From NCBI GenBank assembly GCA_023277325.1, contig JALRIQ010000070.1, forward strand, positions 1-10,088: a stretch of 10,088 nucleotides of DNA. The letters run 5' to 3'. Origin of the DNA: Bacteroidia bacterium (GTDB lineage Bacteria; Bacteroidota; Bacteroidia; UBA8524). Positions 1-7,146 of the stretch are shown here, piece after piece. Within the stretch, counting starts at the first letter, position 1. Every line of letters starts with the position of its first letter. Made by a program: the position numbers and the translations under genes. The notes under the pieces are model-generated. The model saw only the letters and a program-made list of their open reading frames with translations. It did no database searches and was not told the origin of the DNA.

Positions 1-1
1 T

Positions 2-37
2 GCTCGCTTGAATGACCTGAAGTTTGAGGTAGTTTAA
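2..37 (+). CDS. 3' end of an unidentified gene (partial)
   Basis: Reading from base 2, an open frame gives the short tail ARLNDLKFEVV and stops at TAA (35-37). The mixed charged and hydrophobic residues look like an ordinary protein C-terminus. The frame is followed directly by hairpins and a T-rich stretch, as expected after the last gene of a plus-strand unit. Twelve codons are too few to name a family, and the other two plus-strand frames are not excluded. This is a tentative call based mainly on the terminator-like structures just downstream. Confidence 0.4.
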   Translation, partial: ARLNDLKFEVV

Positions 38-39
38 TG

Positions 40-68
40 TTTCTGCGCGTCATTCAGACACGCAGAAA
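40..68. other. Stem-loop downstream of the left-edge gene
   Basis: TTTCTGCG (40-47) pairs perfectly with CGCAGAAA (61-68), and a further GT/AC pair can form inside after one mismatch. It begins three bases after the left-edge stop codon. No T-run follows on either strand, so alone it does not look like an intrinsic terminator. It may protect a 3' end or act together with the next hairpin. Confidence 0.45.
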
Positions 69-73
69 ACAAA

Positions 74-102
74 AAAACCGGACTGCTTTGCAGACCGGTT
101 TT
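74..102. terminator. Bidirectional rho-independent terminator
   Basis: AAAACCGG (74-81) and CTGC (83-86) pair with GCAG (90-93) and CCGGTTTT (95-102). The result is a 12-bp stem with one A·A mismatch and a TTT loop. On the minus strand the stem runs into seven consecutive T residues (complement of 71-77), which suits termination of the tRNA gene that ends at 115. On the plus strand it is followed by TTTTCTATTTTG, which suits termination of the left-edge gene. Confidence 0.8.
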
Positions 103-114
103 CTATTTTGTTTG

Positions 115-189
115 TGGGAGTTGAGGGATTCGAACCCCCGACCCTCTGCTTGTAAGGCAGATGCTCTGAACCAACTGAGCTAAACTCCC
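115..189 (-). tRNA. tRNA-Val, anticodon UAC
   Basis: The minus strand folds into a complete cloverleaf. The acceptor GGGAGTT (189-183) pairs with AACTCCC (122-116), with discriminator A at 115. The D-arm is GCTCAGTTGGTTCAGAGC. The anticodon stem TCTGC/GCAGA encloses the loop CTTACAA, and the T-loop is TTCGAAT. The middle of the anticodon loop is TAC (complement of 152-154), which reads GUA valine codons and, with wobble modification, probably other GUN codons. The 3' CCA is not encoded (the next bases are CAA), so it must be added enzymatically. A promoter lies upstream (251-281) and a strong terminator downstream (74-102), so the tRNA appears to be a single-gene transcript. Confidence 0.96.
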
Positions 190-250
190 AAAATGTCAAT
201 TTCCGCTTTGATAGCCTGCCTTTCGGTAGCGCTGTTTCTCAAAGGGAGTG

Positions 251-281
251 CAAAGATAAGTTTGGAATTGACATTTGCAAA
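251..281 (-). promoter_or_regulatory. Bacteroidota-type promoter for tRNA-Val
   Basis: Read on the minus strand, TTTG (281-278), 19 bases, then TATCTTTG (258-251) matches the Bacteroidota sigma-ABfr consensus TTTG-N19-TAnnTTTG at both boxes and at the spacing. Transcription would start near 244-247, giving a leader of about 55 bases before the mature tRNA end at 189. This is the best promoter match in the window. Confidence 0.85.
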
Positions 282-515
282 TAGTCTGTAAAAATTTCAA
301 AAAAAAGTATTTCTCACCTGTCATGGATACCAAGTCAATTCCCCTCACCGCCTCATCTCCTTATCACCCCATCTTTTTTGGCCCTGACCTACAACCCAGA
401 ACCCAGCACCATTTTAAATGCAGGTAGGACGTTGAATTGGCCCGCCTGTCTATTTCTCTATCCACCCTGTCAGCAACTTTTCGCATGCTTTCTCTCTTCC
501 CGATACGTCTTGACC

Positions 516-523
516 TACTTTTG
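516..523 (+). promoter_or_regulatory. -7 box for the AsmA-like gene
   Basis: TACTTTTG fits the Bacteroidota -7 consensus TAnnTTTG exactly. No good TTG lies at the expected -33 distance; the nearest candidate is TTTC at 489-492, 23 bases away. Transcription would begin about 527-530, leaving only 7-10 bases before ATG 537 or about 20 before ATG 549. This box argues that the coding sequence cannot begin at the upstream TTG. Confidence 0.55.
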
Positions 524-536
524 CGTTCTAACTAAG

Positions 537-3011
537 ATGAGAAGAGCAATGCGCATATTGGCTTGGATTAGCGGCATAACACTTGGGGTTGCCCTCCTAC
601 TTATTGGCGCCATTTACCTGTTCTCAGGGAAGATCAAAGAATCCGTCGTTGCAGAGGTCAATAAATCTTTGACGGCTAAGGTGCAGGTGGGGGAAATTGA
701 GTTTTCAGCATGGACACATTTCCCTCAGGTTAGCATCGACTTCAATCAGGTCGTTATCGAAGAGTCGAATCCCCTAAATGATTCTGCCCTGGCTAAAATT
801 GAACAAATCAGCCTGACCCTGAATATCTGGGATGCCCTTCAAGAGAAGATCCATATCCAAGGATTGAATATAAAAAACGGCTACCTCAGTATGGCGCAAA
901 ATGCCAAAGGGGAAGACAACTATTCCATCTTCAAAACAAGCAATGACAGTGGCAGCGGGGAAACCAGCTTGAGTTTTCAGCAAGTTAGCCTGGAGAATAT
1001 GCAGGTCTACTTTAAAAATGAAGCGGATATCTATTCCTTCCAATTTCCGGATTTATCCTGTTCAGGTGATTTTAAAGAAGAGGTATTCACTGCGCATTTA
1101 GACGGGATTGTACTTGCAGCTCTCCAATTCGATAAGGGCGAATCGTTTAAGGAACGCACCTTTAAACTGAATAGCGACCTGCTCGTCGACAAGCCCAATG
1201 ACAAACTAAAATTCAGCAAAACCTTTTTAGGACTCGAAGACCTAGCCTTTGAGCTCGATGGATACTGGAATATTGGTGAAGAACAAGGAGGCAAAATTGA
1301 CATCAAGACCCAAGATGCTCAAATTAAAAAACTCCTCAGCCTTTTGCCAGGCTCAGTCAAAGCCGAAATCGAAAATTATGAGAGCTCAGGCATCTTGAAA
1401 CTCAATGGCAGCATTCGACAGAAAGGAGCAAACTCGCTGGTCGTTGAAGCGAATTTTGGGGTGGACAATGGTTCTCTATTTCTAAAAGAATTTGGAGAGG
1501 GATTAGGCAGTATTCGTCTGGATGGCGACTTTTATTATTCAGAGAAGAAACAATCCATCAACCTGAATAAATTCGAAGCCCGCTTGATGCAAGACATCAT
1601 CAAAGGAACTGTTAAGCTTGATGGCTTCGACGACCCAAACCTCAACATCTTTGTGTTTGGCGAATTCAATCTAGAAAACCTGAAACGCATAGCCGACTTG
1701 GGCGATTACAACGAAAGTGTCGGCAAAGTAACCTTGGATGTATCGCTAAAAGGAAAGGTCAGTGAGTTAAAAGACCCGAAAAAATACCGCTCATTATACC
1801 TGGATGGAAAAATTAAAGGGGAGCATCTGAGACTGGGAAGCGATAGTCTCGACAACAAACTCACTGACGTCAATACTTTCCTTCAGCTTAAATCGTCGGA
1901 ATGCTCCATCCATCGTCTCGAAGCAACATGGAATGAACAAAGGGTTCAAATTCGGGGAGAGGCTAAAAATTACCTGGCCTATCTATTCAATGAAGAAGAG
2001 CTAAAAATCCTTGGGCGATTGAAAGCAGAAAAACTGCACTTCACCAACCCGAGAGAAGAATCGACTGAAGTTAAACAAAGCCCTTACGACACCGTTGGAT
2101 TTCAATTGCCTCCTCGCATTCGAATGGAGGCTGAAGTGGAAGTCAGCGAACTTAGTTTGGAAAAATTCAATGCTCAAAATATTACAGGACGTGTAAGCTT
2201 AAATAGTGAGCGTCTTGATATTAAAAAACTCAAGTTCGAAACCTGTTCCGGAAAGGTCGAATTAAAAGGAAATTGGAGCAAAAGAGCTTCTGGGGATCAG
2301 CCGGTAGTGGTTAATGCTGCGCTCGAAAAGGTTAACATTCAGCAACTTTTTGAGGCCTTCAATAATTTCGGACAAACGGAAATCACGGATAAAAACCTCA
2401 AAGGACTTCTAACCGGAAAAATAGATGCGGGCTTTATACTCGACCGCGGATTTAATTTCCTTCCAAAGAGCCTCTATTCTTTCCTGGATATCCGAATTGA
2501 TGGCGGCGAGCTAAATCATTACGAACCGCTCAAGGCCTTGTCGAAATATGTGCGGGTGGAAGACCTGGAAAATGTGCGCTTCAAAACCCTCGAAAATCAA
2601 ATTGAGATTCGCGATGAGGTGATTTATATCCCATCTATGGAAATAAGAAATAATGCCATGAACCTGCATATTGAAGGACAGCATAGTTTCGCTAACTCAA
2701 TGAATTACAGCATTAAAATTCAGCTGAAAGACGTGCTGGCTGGTCCGTATATGAAGGACCACGTAGAAGAAGAATTCGAAAAAGAGGAAGAAGGCGTGAA
2801 CGTGTTTATCCGCATGAGCGGTACGCCAGACAATCTGAGCATCAAGTACGACTCAAAAAAGGCAAGAAAAAATCTCAAGCAAGAGATGAAAAAGGAGAAA
2901 CAAACCGTTAAAGAGATATTAAAGCAAGAATTCGGGATAAAGAAAAAGGAACAAGAGCAGGAAGAGCCTGAGGAAGATGTACCCGATTGGGAGGATGATA
3001 TTCCGGAATAA
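537..3011 (+). CDS. AsmA-family envelope protein
   Basis: A protein of 824 residues with the layout of AsmA-like proteins. A short basic N-terminus (MRRAMR) is followed by one hydrophobic helix (about residues 7-29). Then comes an AsmA-type N-terminal region with the characteristic run of cylinder-building beta strands (for example FPQVSIDFNQVVIEES), and a long beta-rich body. A late AsmA C-terminal-like segment contains an FKTLENQIEIRDEVIYIPSMEI-type strand pair, ending near SGTPDNLSIKYD. AsmA/TamB-like proteins are inner-membrane anchored, span the periplasm and are implicated in phospholipid traffic and outer-membrane homeostasis; that role here is inferred. The last 52 residues (773-824) are unusual: a K/R/E-rich helix followed by a strongly acidic tail ending DDIPE. 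ATG 537 was chosen because it lies just upstream of the membrane helix and downstream of a -7 box; ATG 549 (MRILAW) is equally plausible. Family placement rests on architecture, not alignment. Confidence 0.82.
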   Translation: MRRAMRILAWISGITLGVALLLIGAIYLFSGKIKESVVAEVNKSLTAKVQVGEIEFSAWTHFPQVSIDFNQVVIEESNPLNDSALAKIEQISLTLNIWDALQEKIHIQGLNIKNGYLSMAQNAKGEDNYSIFKTSNDSGSGETSLSFQQVSLENMQVYFKNEADIYSFQFPDLSCSGDFKEEVFTAHLDGIVLAALQFDKGESFKERTFKLNSDLLVDKPNDKLKFSKTFLGLEDLAFELDGYWNIGEEQGGKIDIKTQDAQIKKLLSLLPGSVKAEIENYESSGILKLNGSIRQKGANSLVVEANFGVDNGSLFLKEFGEGLGSIRLDGDFYYSEKKQSINLNKFEARLMQDIIKGTVKLDGFDDPNLNIFVFGEFNLENLKRIADLGDYNESVGKVTLDVSLKGKVSELKDPKKYRSLYLDGKIKGEHLRLGSDSLDNKLTDVNTFLQLKSSECSIHRLEATWNEQRVQIRGEAKNYLAYLFNEEELKILGRLKAEKLHFTNPREESTEVKQSPYDTVGFQLPPRIRMEAEVEVSELSLEKFNAQNITGRVSLNSERLDIKKLKFETCSGKVELKGNWSKRASGDQPVVVNAALEKVNIQQLFEAFNNFGQTEITDKNLKGLLTGKIDAGFILDRGFNFLPKSLYSFLDIRIDGGELNHYEPLKALSKYVRVEDLENVRFKTLENQIEIRDEVIYIPSMEIRNNAMNLHIEGQHSFANSMNYSIKIQLKDVLAGPYMKDHVEEEFEKEEEGVNVFIRMSGTPDNLSIKYDSKKARKNLKQEMKKEKQTVKEILKQEFGIKKKEQEQEEPEEDVPDWEDDIPE

Positions 3012-3036
3012 AATTTGAGCTCACAAGGGATTCCGG

Positions 3037-3067
3037 TTGAATCGCAAGAATTCTCCGCTTACATTTG
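3037..3067 (+). promoter_or_regulatory. Promoter for the mltD-DUF4837 unit
   Basis: TTG (3037-3039), 20 bases, then TACATTTG (3060-3067) fits the Bacteroidota -33/-7 pattern with an exact TAnnTTTG. Transcription would start around 3072-3075, giving a leader of about 30 bases. The leader ends in an A/T-rich stretch before ATG 3103, typical of this phylum, which does not rely on Shine-Dalgarno pairing. It suggests the transglycosylase gene is expressed independently of the AsmA-like gene. Confidence 0.65.
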
Positions 3068-3102
3068 AAAAAATGCCTTAACCGGCTTTTAAAGAAATAC
3101 AC

Positions 3103-4560
3103 ATGATAAAAAGGTTTTGCATAGTTTTTCTAGGCGTGTTTTTAGCAGGCAGCAGCGCAATCGCTCAACCTACAGAAACCCAATTGACGGCAAACCCCAT
3201 CATCGCCTCACTTGATAGTCTTACCGACGTATTGCACAAAAATGGCTTTCTGAAAAATGCCAGCTTTGTGAGTGCCGAAGACCTCGACTTCACCGCAGGA
3301 ACAGATTTACCTGAATATCCAGCCGTTCTCATCCAAGAGCGCATGAATAGCCTTGGCTCTGAAATCGCGTTGGAATATAATCCTCATGTTAAAGGGTTTA
3401 TCGATCTATACGGCAGAAAGAAAAAAGACCTTACCTCCCGTATGCTTGGTCTTTCCGATTATTATTTCCCCATTTATGAGGAAATTCTGGATCGCAATAA
3501 CCTGCCGCTGGAATTAAAATACCTTAGCGTGGTTGAATCGGCGTTAAATCCGAAGGCAACGTCTTGGGCGGGAGCAAGTGGTCCGTGGCAGTTCATCTAT
3601 TCAACAGGCGTTCAGTATGGATTGACAATCAACTCTTATGTTGACGAACGTCGTGATGTTTACAAATCGACACAAGCAGCTTGTGAATATTTCCAGGCGA
3701 GCTATGATCTTTATGGCGACTGGCTTTTAGTTATCGCTTCTTATAACTGCGGACCAGGGAATGTCAATAAAGCCATTCGTCGTGCCGGAGGAAGCAAAAA
3801 TTTCTGGGAGATTCAAAAATACCTTCCTCGCGAAACCCGTGGTTATGTTCCTGCATTTATTGCGGTGACCTATTTAATGAATTTCGCAGATCAACACGGA
3901 ATTACTGCAACGCAAGCGGATTATTTTGCGTTAGTAGAAGCAGTGGAAATCGATCAGCTCCTTACTTTCGAACAATTGGCTTCGGCCCTCGATTTAAACG
4001 AGGAGCATATTTATGATTTGAATCCACATTTTACCCAAGAAATGGTTCCCGATATTGGTGGCGCCATGCAAGTGTACCTGCCTTACCAAAAGGCCATGCT
4101 TTATGCCTGCATCCGCGATAGCATCGCTAATATGCCTTTGTATGACGAAGAGGGCAAGCCGTATCGCTTGGATTTGAACGTTGAGCAGGTGCGTTATAAA
4201 GTGCGCAAAGGGGATAACCTAAGCTCCATTGCCCGCAAATACAATGTAAGTTCTTCCGACATCAAAGAATGGAATGTGATTCACCGTAATCGCGTAGTTC
4301 CAGGAAGGTACCTGACCATCCATCTTCATAAAAAAGAAAGGGTGTATTTAGACCTGCCTGAACAACCTATTCTGGCTCAACAAATTCAGGAGGAAAAACC
4401 TTGCGCTACCTACCATACCGTAAAATCAGGAGATACCCTTTACAGTATTTCCCGTCAATACGAAGGTGTAACTGTGGAACTGCTTAGAAAATGGAACAAC
4501 CTTGCCAACAACCAAGTGCTAACGCCTGGTAAGGTGCTCAAAGTAGCAGAAGGAAGCTAA
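3103..4560 (+). CDS. mltD: MltD-type membrane-bound/periplasmic lytic transglycosylase with two LysM domains
   Basis: A 485-residue exported enzyme expected to cleave the MurNAc-GlcNAc bond of peptidoglycan with formation of 1,6-anhydroMurNAc. Residues 1-21 are a signal peptide (basic MIKR, hydrophobic core, cleavage after AIA). There is no lipobox cysteine, unlike the E. coli lipoprotein MltD. The SLT domain spans about 115-265. It contains LKYLSVVESALNP, where Glu145 is the expected catalytic acid, GASGPWQFI (157-165), and SYNCGPGNVNKAI (213-225), all hallmark SLT motifs. Two C-terminal LysM repeats follow, about 364-408 (YKVRKGDNLSSIARKYNV) and 436-481 (YHTVKSGDTLYSISRQY), for glycan binding. 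The segment between the SLT and first LysM (about 268-345) resembles the linker seen in MltD relatives. The stop codon overlaps the next gene's start (TAATG), so the two are translationally coupled. Orthology to E. coli mltD is by domain order. Confidence 0.93.
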   Translation: MIKRFCIVFLGVFLAGSSAIAQPTETQLTANPIIASLDSLTDVLHKNGFLKNASFVSAEDLDFTAGTDLPEYPAVLIQERMNSLGSEIALEYNPHVKGFIDLYGRKKKDLTSRMLGLSDYYFPIYEEILDRNNLPLELKYLSVVESALNPKATSWAGASGPWQFIYSTGVQYGLTINSYVDERRDVYKSTQAACEYFQASYDLYGDWLLVIASYNCGPGNVNKAIRRAGGSKNFWEIQKYLPRETRGYVPAFIAVTYLMNFADQHGITATQADYFALVEAVEIDQLLTFEQLASALDLNEEHIYDLNPHFTQEMVPDIGGAMQVYLPYQKAMLYACIRDSIANMPLYDEEGKPYRLDLNVEQVRYKVRKGDNLSSIARKYNVSSSDIKEWNVIHRNRVVPGRYLTIHLHKKERVYLDLPEQPILAQQIQEEKPCATYHTVKSGDTLYSISRQYEGVTVELLRKWNNLANNQVLTPGKVLKVAEGS

Positions 4561-5606
4561 TGAAGTATTTCAGCCTATTCTGTGTATTGCTCGGCCTGGC
4601 CGCATGCACAACCAGCACCAACACCATTAAGCCTGTTTCCACCGGACAATACGGTGAAATTTTTGTCATTATCGACGAAGACCTTTTCACAGACAAGCTC
4701 CGGTCGAGTCTCGAGAATTCCCTCGGTCAACCGCAAATGCTTTATGGCGGACAAGAACCTTTTTTTAAGTTGGTTTACCTCACGCCAACCCAAGCGAAAG
4801 GAAGTCTAATTTATGAAGGCACCACGCTTGTGCTAACCAAATCGGGCATGAATTCAGGAATCAGAAAACTATTGCCTGAACGCGTTGATAGTGCTGTGAC
4901 CTTAAGAAAAAAAGAAGGCATCCATACCTATTTGCAAAAAGATGTTTGGTCATCTCCGCAACAAATACTTTTCATCCTGGGTGATAATCCAGATACGCTG
5001 GCTAAATACATTATAGACAGAAAGGATCAATTACTTGGGAAAGTGCTCGATATGGAGCGGACTGAAGCAGTAGGAAGAATGACCCGCCTGAGTGATGAAA
5101 AAATTCGTCAGGAAATAATTGCCAAACACGCCATTGATGTTCGTGCACCAATCTCCTACCATATTGCTGCCAACAGCAAAATAAACGAGGAGGAAGGTTT
5201 CATCTGGATGCGAAATGAAGACACGGATTACGACATGAATCTTGTGATTCATTACCAACCCTATAAAGACACTACCCAATTTGGACTGATGAATCTTATA
5301 GCCCGAAGGGATAGTGTGGTTAAACCCTATATCACTGGCGAGGCAAAAGGTTCCTATATGGCTACCGATACCCAGTTTCCGTATTACCTGCAAACCGTTG
5401 ACTTTAACGGAAACTTTGCGAGAGAGTACAATGCACTATGGACGCTGGAGAATGACTTTATGGGCGGTCCCTATTTCAGCGTGACTGTGTTGGATCAAAA
5501 GAAAAACCGCTTGATTACTTTGGAGGGATTTGTTTACGCGCCCACCAAGGAAAAAACACGGTACCTGAGAGAACTTCAGGGAATTATTTACGGCGTGCGT
5601 TTTTAA
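4560..5606 (+). CDS. DUF4837 family lipoprotein
   Basis: A 348-residue protein with a lipoprotein signal peptide: hydrophobic residues 4-15, then lipobox LAAC with Cys16 as the lipidated residue. The rest matches what I recall of DUF4837, a Bacteroidota family of unknown function. Recognisable points are the early GEIFVIIDEDLF strand, a central helix with KHAIDVRAPISYHIA, a GFIWMRNE segment, RRDSVVKPYITGEAKGSYM, and the closing NDFMGGPYFSVTVLD plus LEGFVYAPTKEKTRYLREL. No catalytic motif is visible. ATG overlaps the transglycosylase stop by one base, so the two products are probably made together and may act together at the cell wall; that link is inference. No terminator is evident between this stop and the next gene, although a new -7 box lies there. 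Confidence 0.85.
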   Translation: MKYFSLFCVLLGLAACTTSTNTIKPVSTGQYGEIFVIIDEDLFTDKLRSSLENSLGQPQMLYGGQEPFFKLVYLTPTQAKGSLIYEGTTLVLTKSGMNSGIRKLLPERVDSAVTLRKKEGIHTYLQKDVWSSPQQILFILGDNPDTLAKYIIDRKDQLLGKVLDMERTEAVGRMTRLSDEKIRQEIIAKHAIDVRAPISYHIAANSKINEEEGFIWMRNEDTDYDMNLVIHYQPYKDTTQFGLMNLIARRDSVVKPYITGEAKGSYMATDTQFPYYLQTVDFNGNFAREYNALWTLENDFMGGPYFSVTVLDQKKNRLITLEGFVYAPTKEKTRYLRELQGIIYGVRF

Positions 5607-5657
5607 GAGTTGATGATTTCTTCATCCACGAGCCACTCAAATCCTACCCAGAAAATG

Positions 5658-5665
5658 TAAGTTTG
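5658..5665 (+). promoter_or_regulatory. -7 box immediately before the lipoprotein-purN unit
   Basis: TAAGTTTG is an exact TAnnTTTG match, but its last base lies only five bases before ATG 5671. No TTG occurs 17-23 bases upstream. If functional, transcription would start at or within a few bases of the start codon, yielding a leaderless or nearly leaderless mRNA, or translation from ATG 5677. Chance occurrence of the box is possible. Confidence 0.4.
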
Positions 5666-5670
5666 CAAGG

Positions 5671-7146
5671 ATGAGAATGCCCCTTATCCTTTTACTCGTG
5701 ATTTTGCTATTCGGCGCTTGCAGCAAAGAATACAAAGGAGACTATGCCGAAAATCAGGCGCCAGAAACTTATTTTCTCGCAGATACAATTCTTCGTGCCG
5801 GCGATAACCGCTTCGAATCGGTGATTCGCGTATTTTGGTCGGGAACAGACCCGGATGGTTTTGTAAAGGGCTACGAACTTTCAATGGATGGAATGGTGTG
5901 GACCTATACCACTTCACAGGATAGTGCACTTACTCTGAGTCTGCCTTCCAGCTCAGATACCTTCGACTTTACCTTGCTTGTGCGTGCTATTGACAATGAC
6001 GGACAAGCCGATTTAACCCCCGCGCAACTCACGTATCCTGTCAAAAATTCGAGCCCAAGTGTTCGCTTTATTATTCCAGCAGGCAGTCCTATCCGCTCCT
6101 TCCCTGCTGTGAAATATTTTTGGGAAGGCACAGATCCAGATGGCAATTCGAGCCTGGATCATTATGAATTGATTTGGAATGACACCACCCAAACCCCACT
6201 TTCTCTGAGCACAGCCTTTACAGAAGCTGGTTTGGTTGCTAAAAGCCTGAGTGGTTCAACTACGGCATGTACCGTTTACCCAGGCACATTGAATACACCT
6301 TTTGCTCAGGATTTACCCGGCATGAAGCTGGGTGATGAAAACATTCTATATATCCGAGCTATTGATAAGGTAGGTGCCCAAAGTGATTGGACCCCAGCGC
6401 CAAAAATCTTTATCCGAAAACCAGTATCGGATATCCTCTTTGTGAATGCGCAACGTTCAGCGTTTAACCGCGCCAATATTCAATCCTTTTATTCCAATCA
6501 AATTATCAATGCCATTGGAAAAAGCTTTGACACCTTGCAAGCCGGACCTGAGGGCGCATTAAGCACTGACTTATCAAGCGACCCTACCACACAAGACCGC
6601 GTATTCAGCTTCTTTAACAAAATCTTTGTCTACAGCGAAAACTCAGAGTTTATCCTCGCGCTAATGCAGCGCTCCACTACTCAATTTTTTACCAAGGGAG
6701 GAAAGCTCATGCTCATCGCTGAAGGGAATGATGCTATAGAAAATCAACCGGCCTACCTCGATTTTTCACCTATAGGTGCTTATACGCCAAGACCAGCAAA
6801 CGTTTCCTTGCTGATGAACTTGGGAGACAGTATTTACTCGTCCATACCCAATTACCCCACCATCCAAAATGGTTCTACTATCCTGAGTGGAATTCGTCCG
6901 TTTAGTTTGGCCAACAATAACTCAAGCTTTAGGTATGAGGCTTTGTATCGAGGGGTAATCACTCAGGATTCTTCAGGCAATATTTCTATCTGGCAAGGCA
7001 GTTCTATTTTGTCGGCAAAACGCGTTCGCCTAGCAGATAATCAAACCGATTTTGTTATTGTTATGCTGCCCGTCTATAATTTGAATAATAATGCGGCACT
7101 CAGTACCTGGTTTGAGCGTATGTTAGTGGATGAATTAGCTTATTGA
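5671..7146 (+). CDS. Lipoprotein with two Ig/FN3-like repeats and an unassigned C-terminal domain
   Basis: A 491-residue lipoprotein. The signal peptide ends in lipobox LFGAC with Cys17. Two similar modules follow: residues about 30-124 (FWSGTDPDGFVKGYEL ... LVRAIDNDGQAD) and about 128-250 (FWEGTDPDGNSSLDHYEL ... YIRAIDKVGAQSD). The repeated W-x-G-TDPDG and (V/I)RAID-(N/K) signatures are typical of beta-sandwich FN3/Ig-like domains in Bacteroidota surface proteins. From about 253 the chain switches to an alpha/beta pattern: strand DILFVNAQ, helix with FYSNQIINAIG, strand KIFVYSE, then FFTKGGKLMLIAEG (339-352). This order recalls the class I glutamine amidotransferase-like/ThuA-like fold, but no catalytic Cys-His-Glu set is seen, so the domain is unassigned. 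There is no type IX secretion C-terminal domain. ATG 5671 and ATG 5677 (MPLILLL) are both possible. Its TGA overlaps the purN ATG (TGATG), indicating coupling. Confidence 0.8.
   Translation: MRMPLILLLVILLFGACSKEYKGDYAENQAPETYFLADTILRAGDNRFESVIRVFWSGTDPDGFVKGYELSMDGMVWTYTTSQDSALTLSLPSSSDTFDFTLLVRAIDNDGQADLTPAQLTYPVKNSSPSVRFIIPAGSPIRSFPAVKYFWEGTDPDGNSSLDHYELIWNDTTQTPLSLSTAFTEAGLVAKSLSGSTTACTVYPGTLNTPFAQDLPGMKLGDENILYIRAIDKVGAQSDWTPAPKIFIRKPVSDILFVNAQRSAFNRANIQSFYSNQIINAIGKSFDTLQAGPEGALSTDLSSDPTTQDRVFSFFNKIFVYSENSEFILALMQRSTTQFFTKGGKLMLIAEGNDAIENQPAYLDFSPIGAYTPRPANVSLLMNLGDSIYSSIPNYPTIQNGSTILSGIRPFSLANNNSSFRYEALYRGVITQDSSGNISIWQGSSILSAKRVRLADNQTDFVIVMLPVYNLNNNAALSTWFERMLVDELAY

Larger units (their letters stand above)
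190..536. other. Intergenic spacer between divergent tRNA-Val and the AsmA-like gene
   Basis: These roughly 350 bases hold the tRNA leader and promoter (190-281), an A-rich stretch (about 290-310), and a pyrimidine-rich region (about 310-515) leading to the -7 box of the AsmA-like gene. An open frame continues upstream of that gene to a TTG at 378. Its residues (rich in C, P, Y and F) do not look like a protein N-terminus, and it precedes the predicted promoter. I see no RNA gene, repeat array or conserved-looking ORF here. Confidence 0.6.

Noticed and set aside
115..189. tRNA gene as an integration (att) site
   Set aside because: No repeat of the tRNA 3' end and no integrase gene is found in the window.
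378..536. In-frame extension of the AsmA-like gene to a TTG start at 378
   Set aside because: The 53 extra residues are rich in C, P, Y and F, would push the membrane anchor to residue 60, and lie upstream of the -7 box at 516-523. ATG 537 or 549 gives a normal AsmA N-terminus.
3003..3036. Possible terminator after the AsmA-like gene: CCGGAAT pairing with ATTCCGG
   Set aside because: The stem is only 7 bp with a 20-base loop and no T-run follows. The overlapping 12-bp palindrome TATTCCGGAATA (2999-3010) straddles the stop codon and may be chance.
5031..5393. 120-codon minus-strand open frame inside the DUF4837 gene
   Set aside because: It is antisense to a well-supported lipoprotein gene, with unremarkable composition and no upstream promoter box.
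5612..5626. Small hairpin GATGA-N5-TCATC after the DUF4837 gene
   Set aside because: A 5-bp A/T-rich stem without a T-run is too weak to call a terminator.
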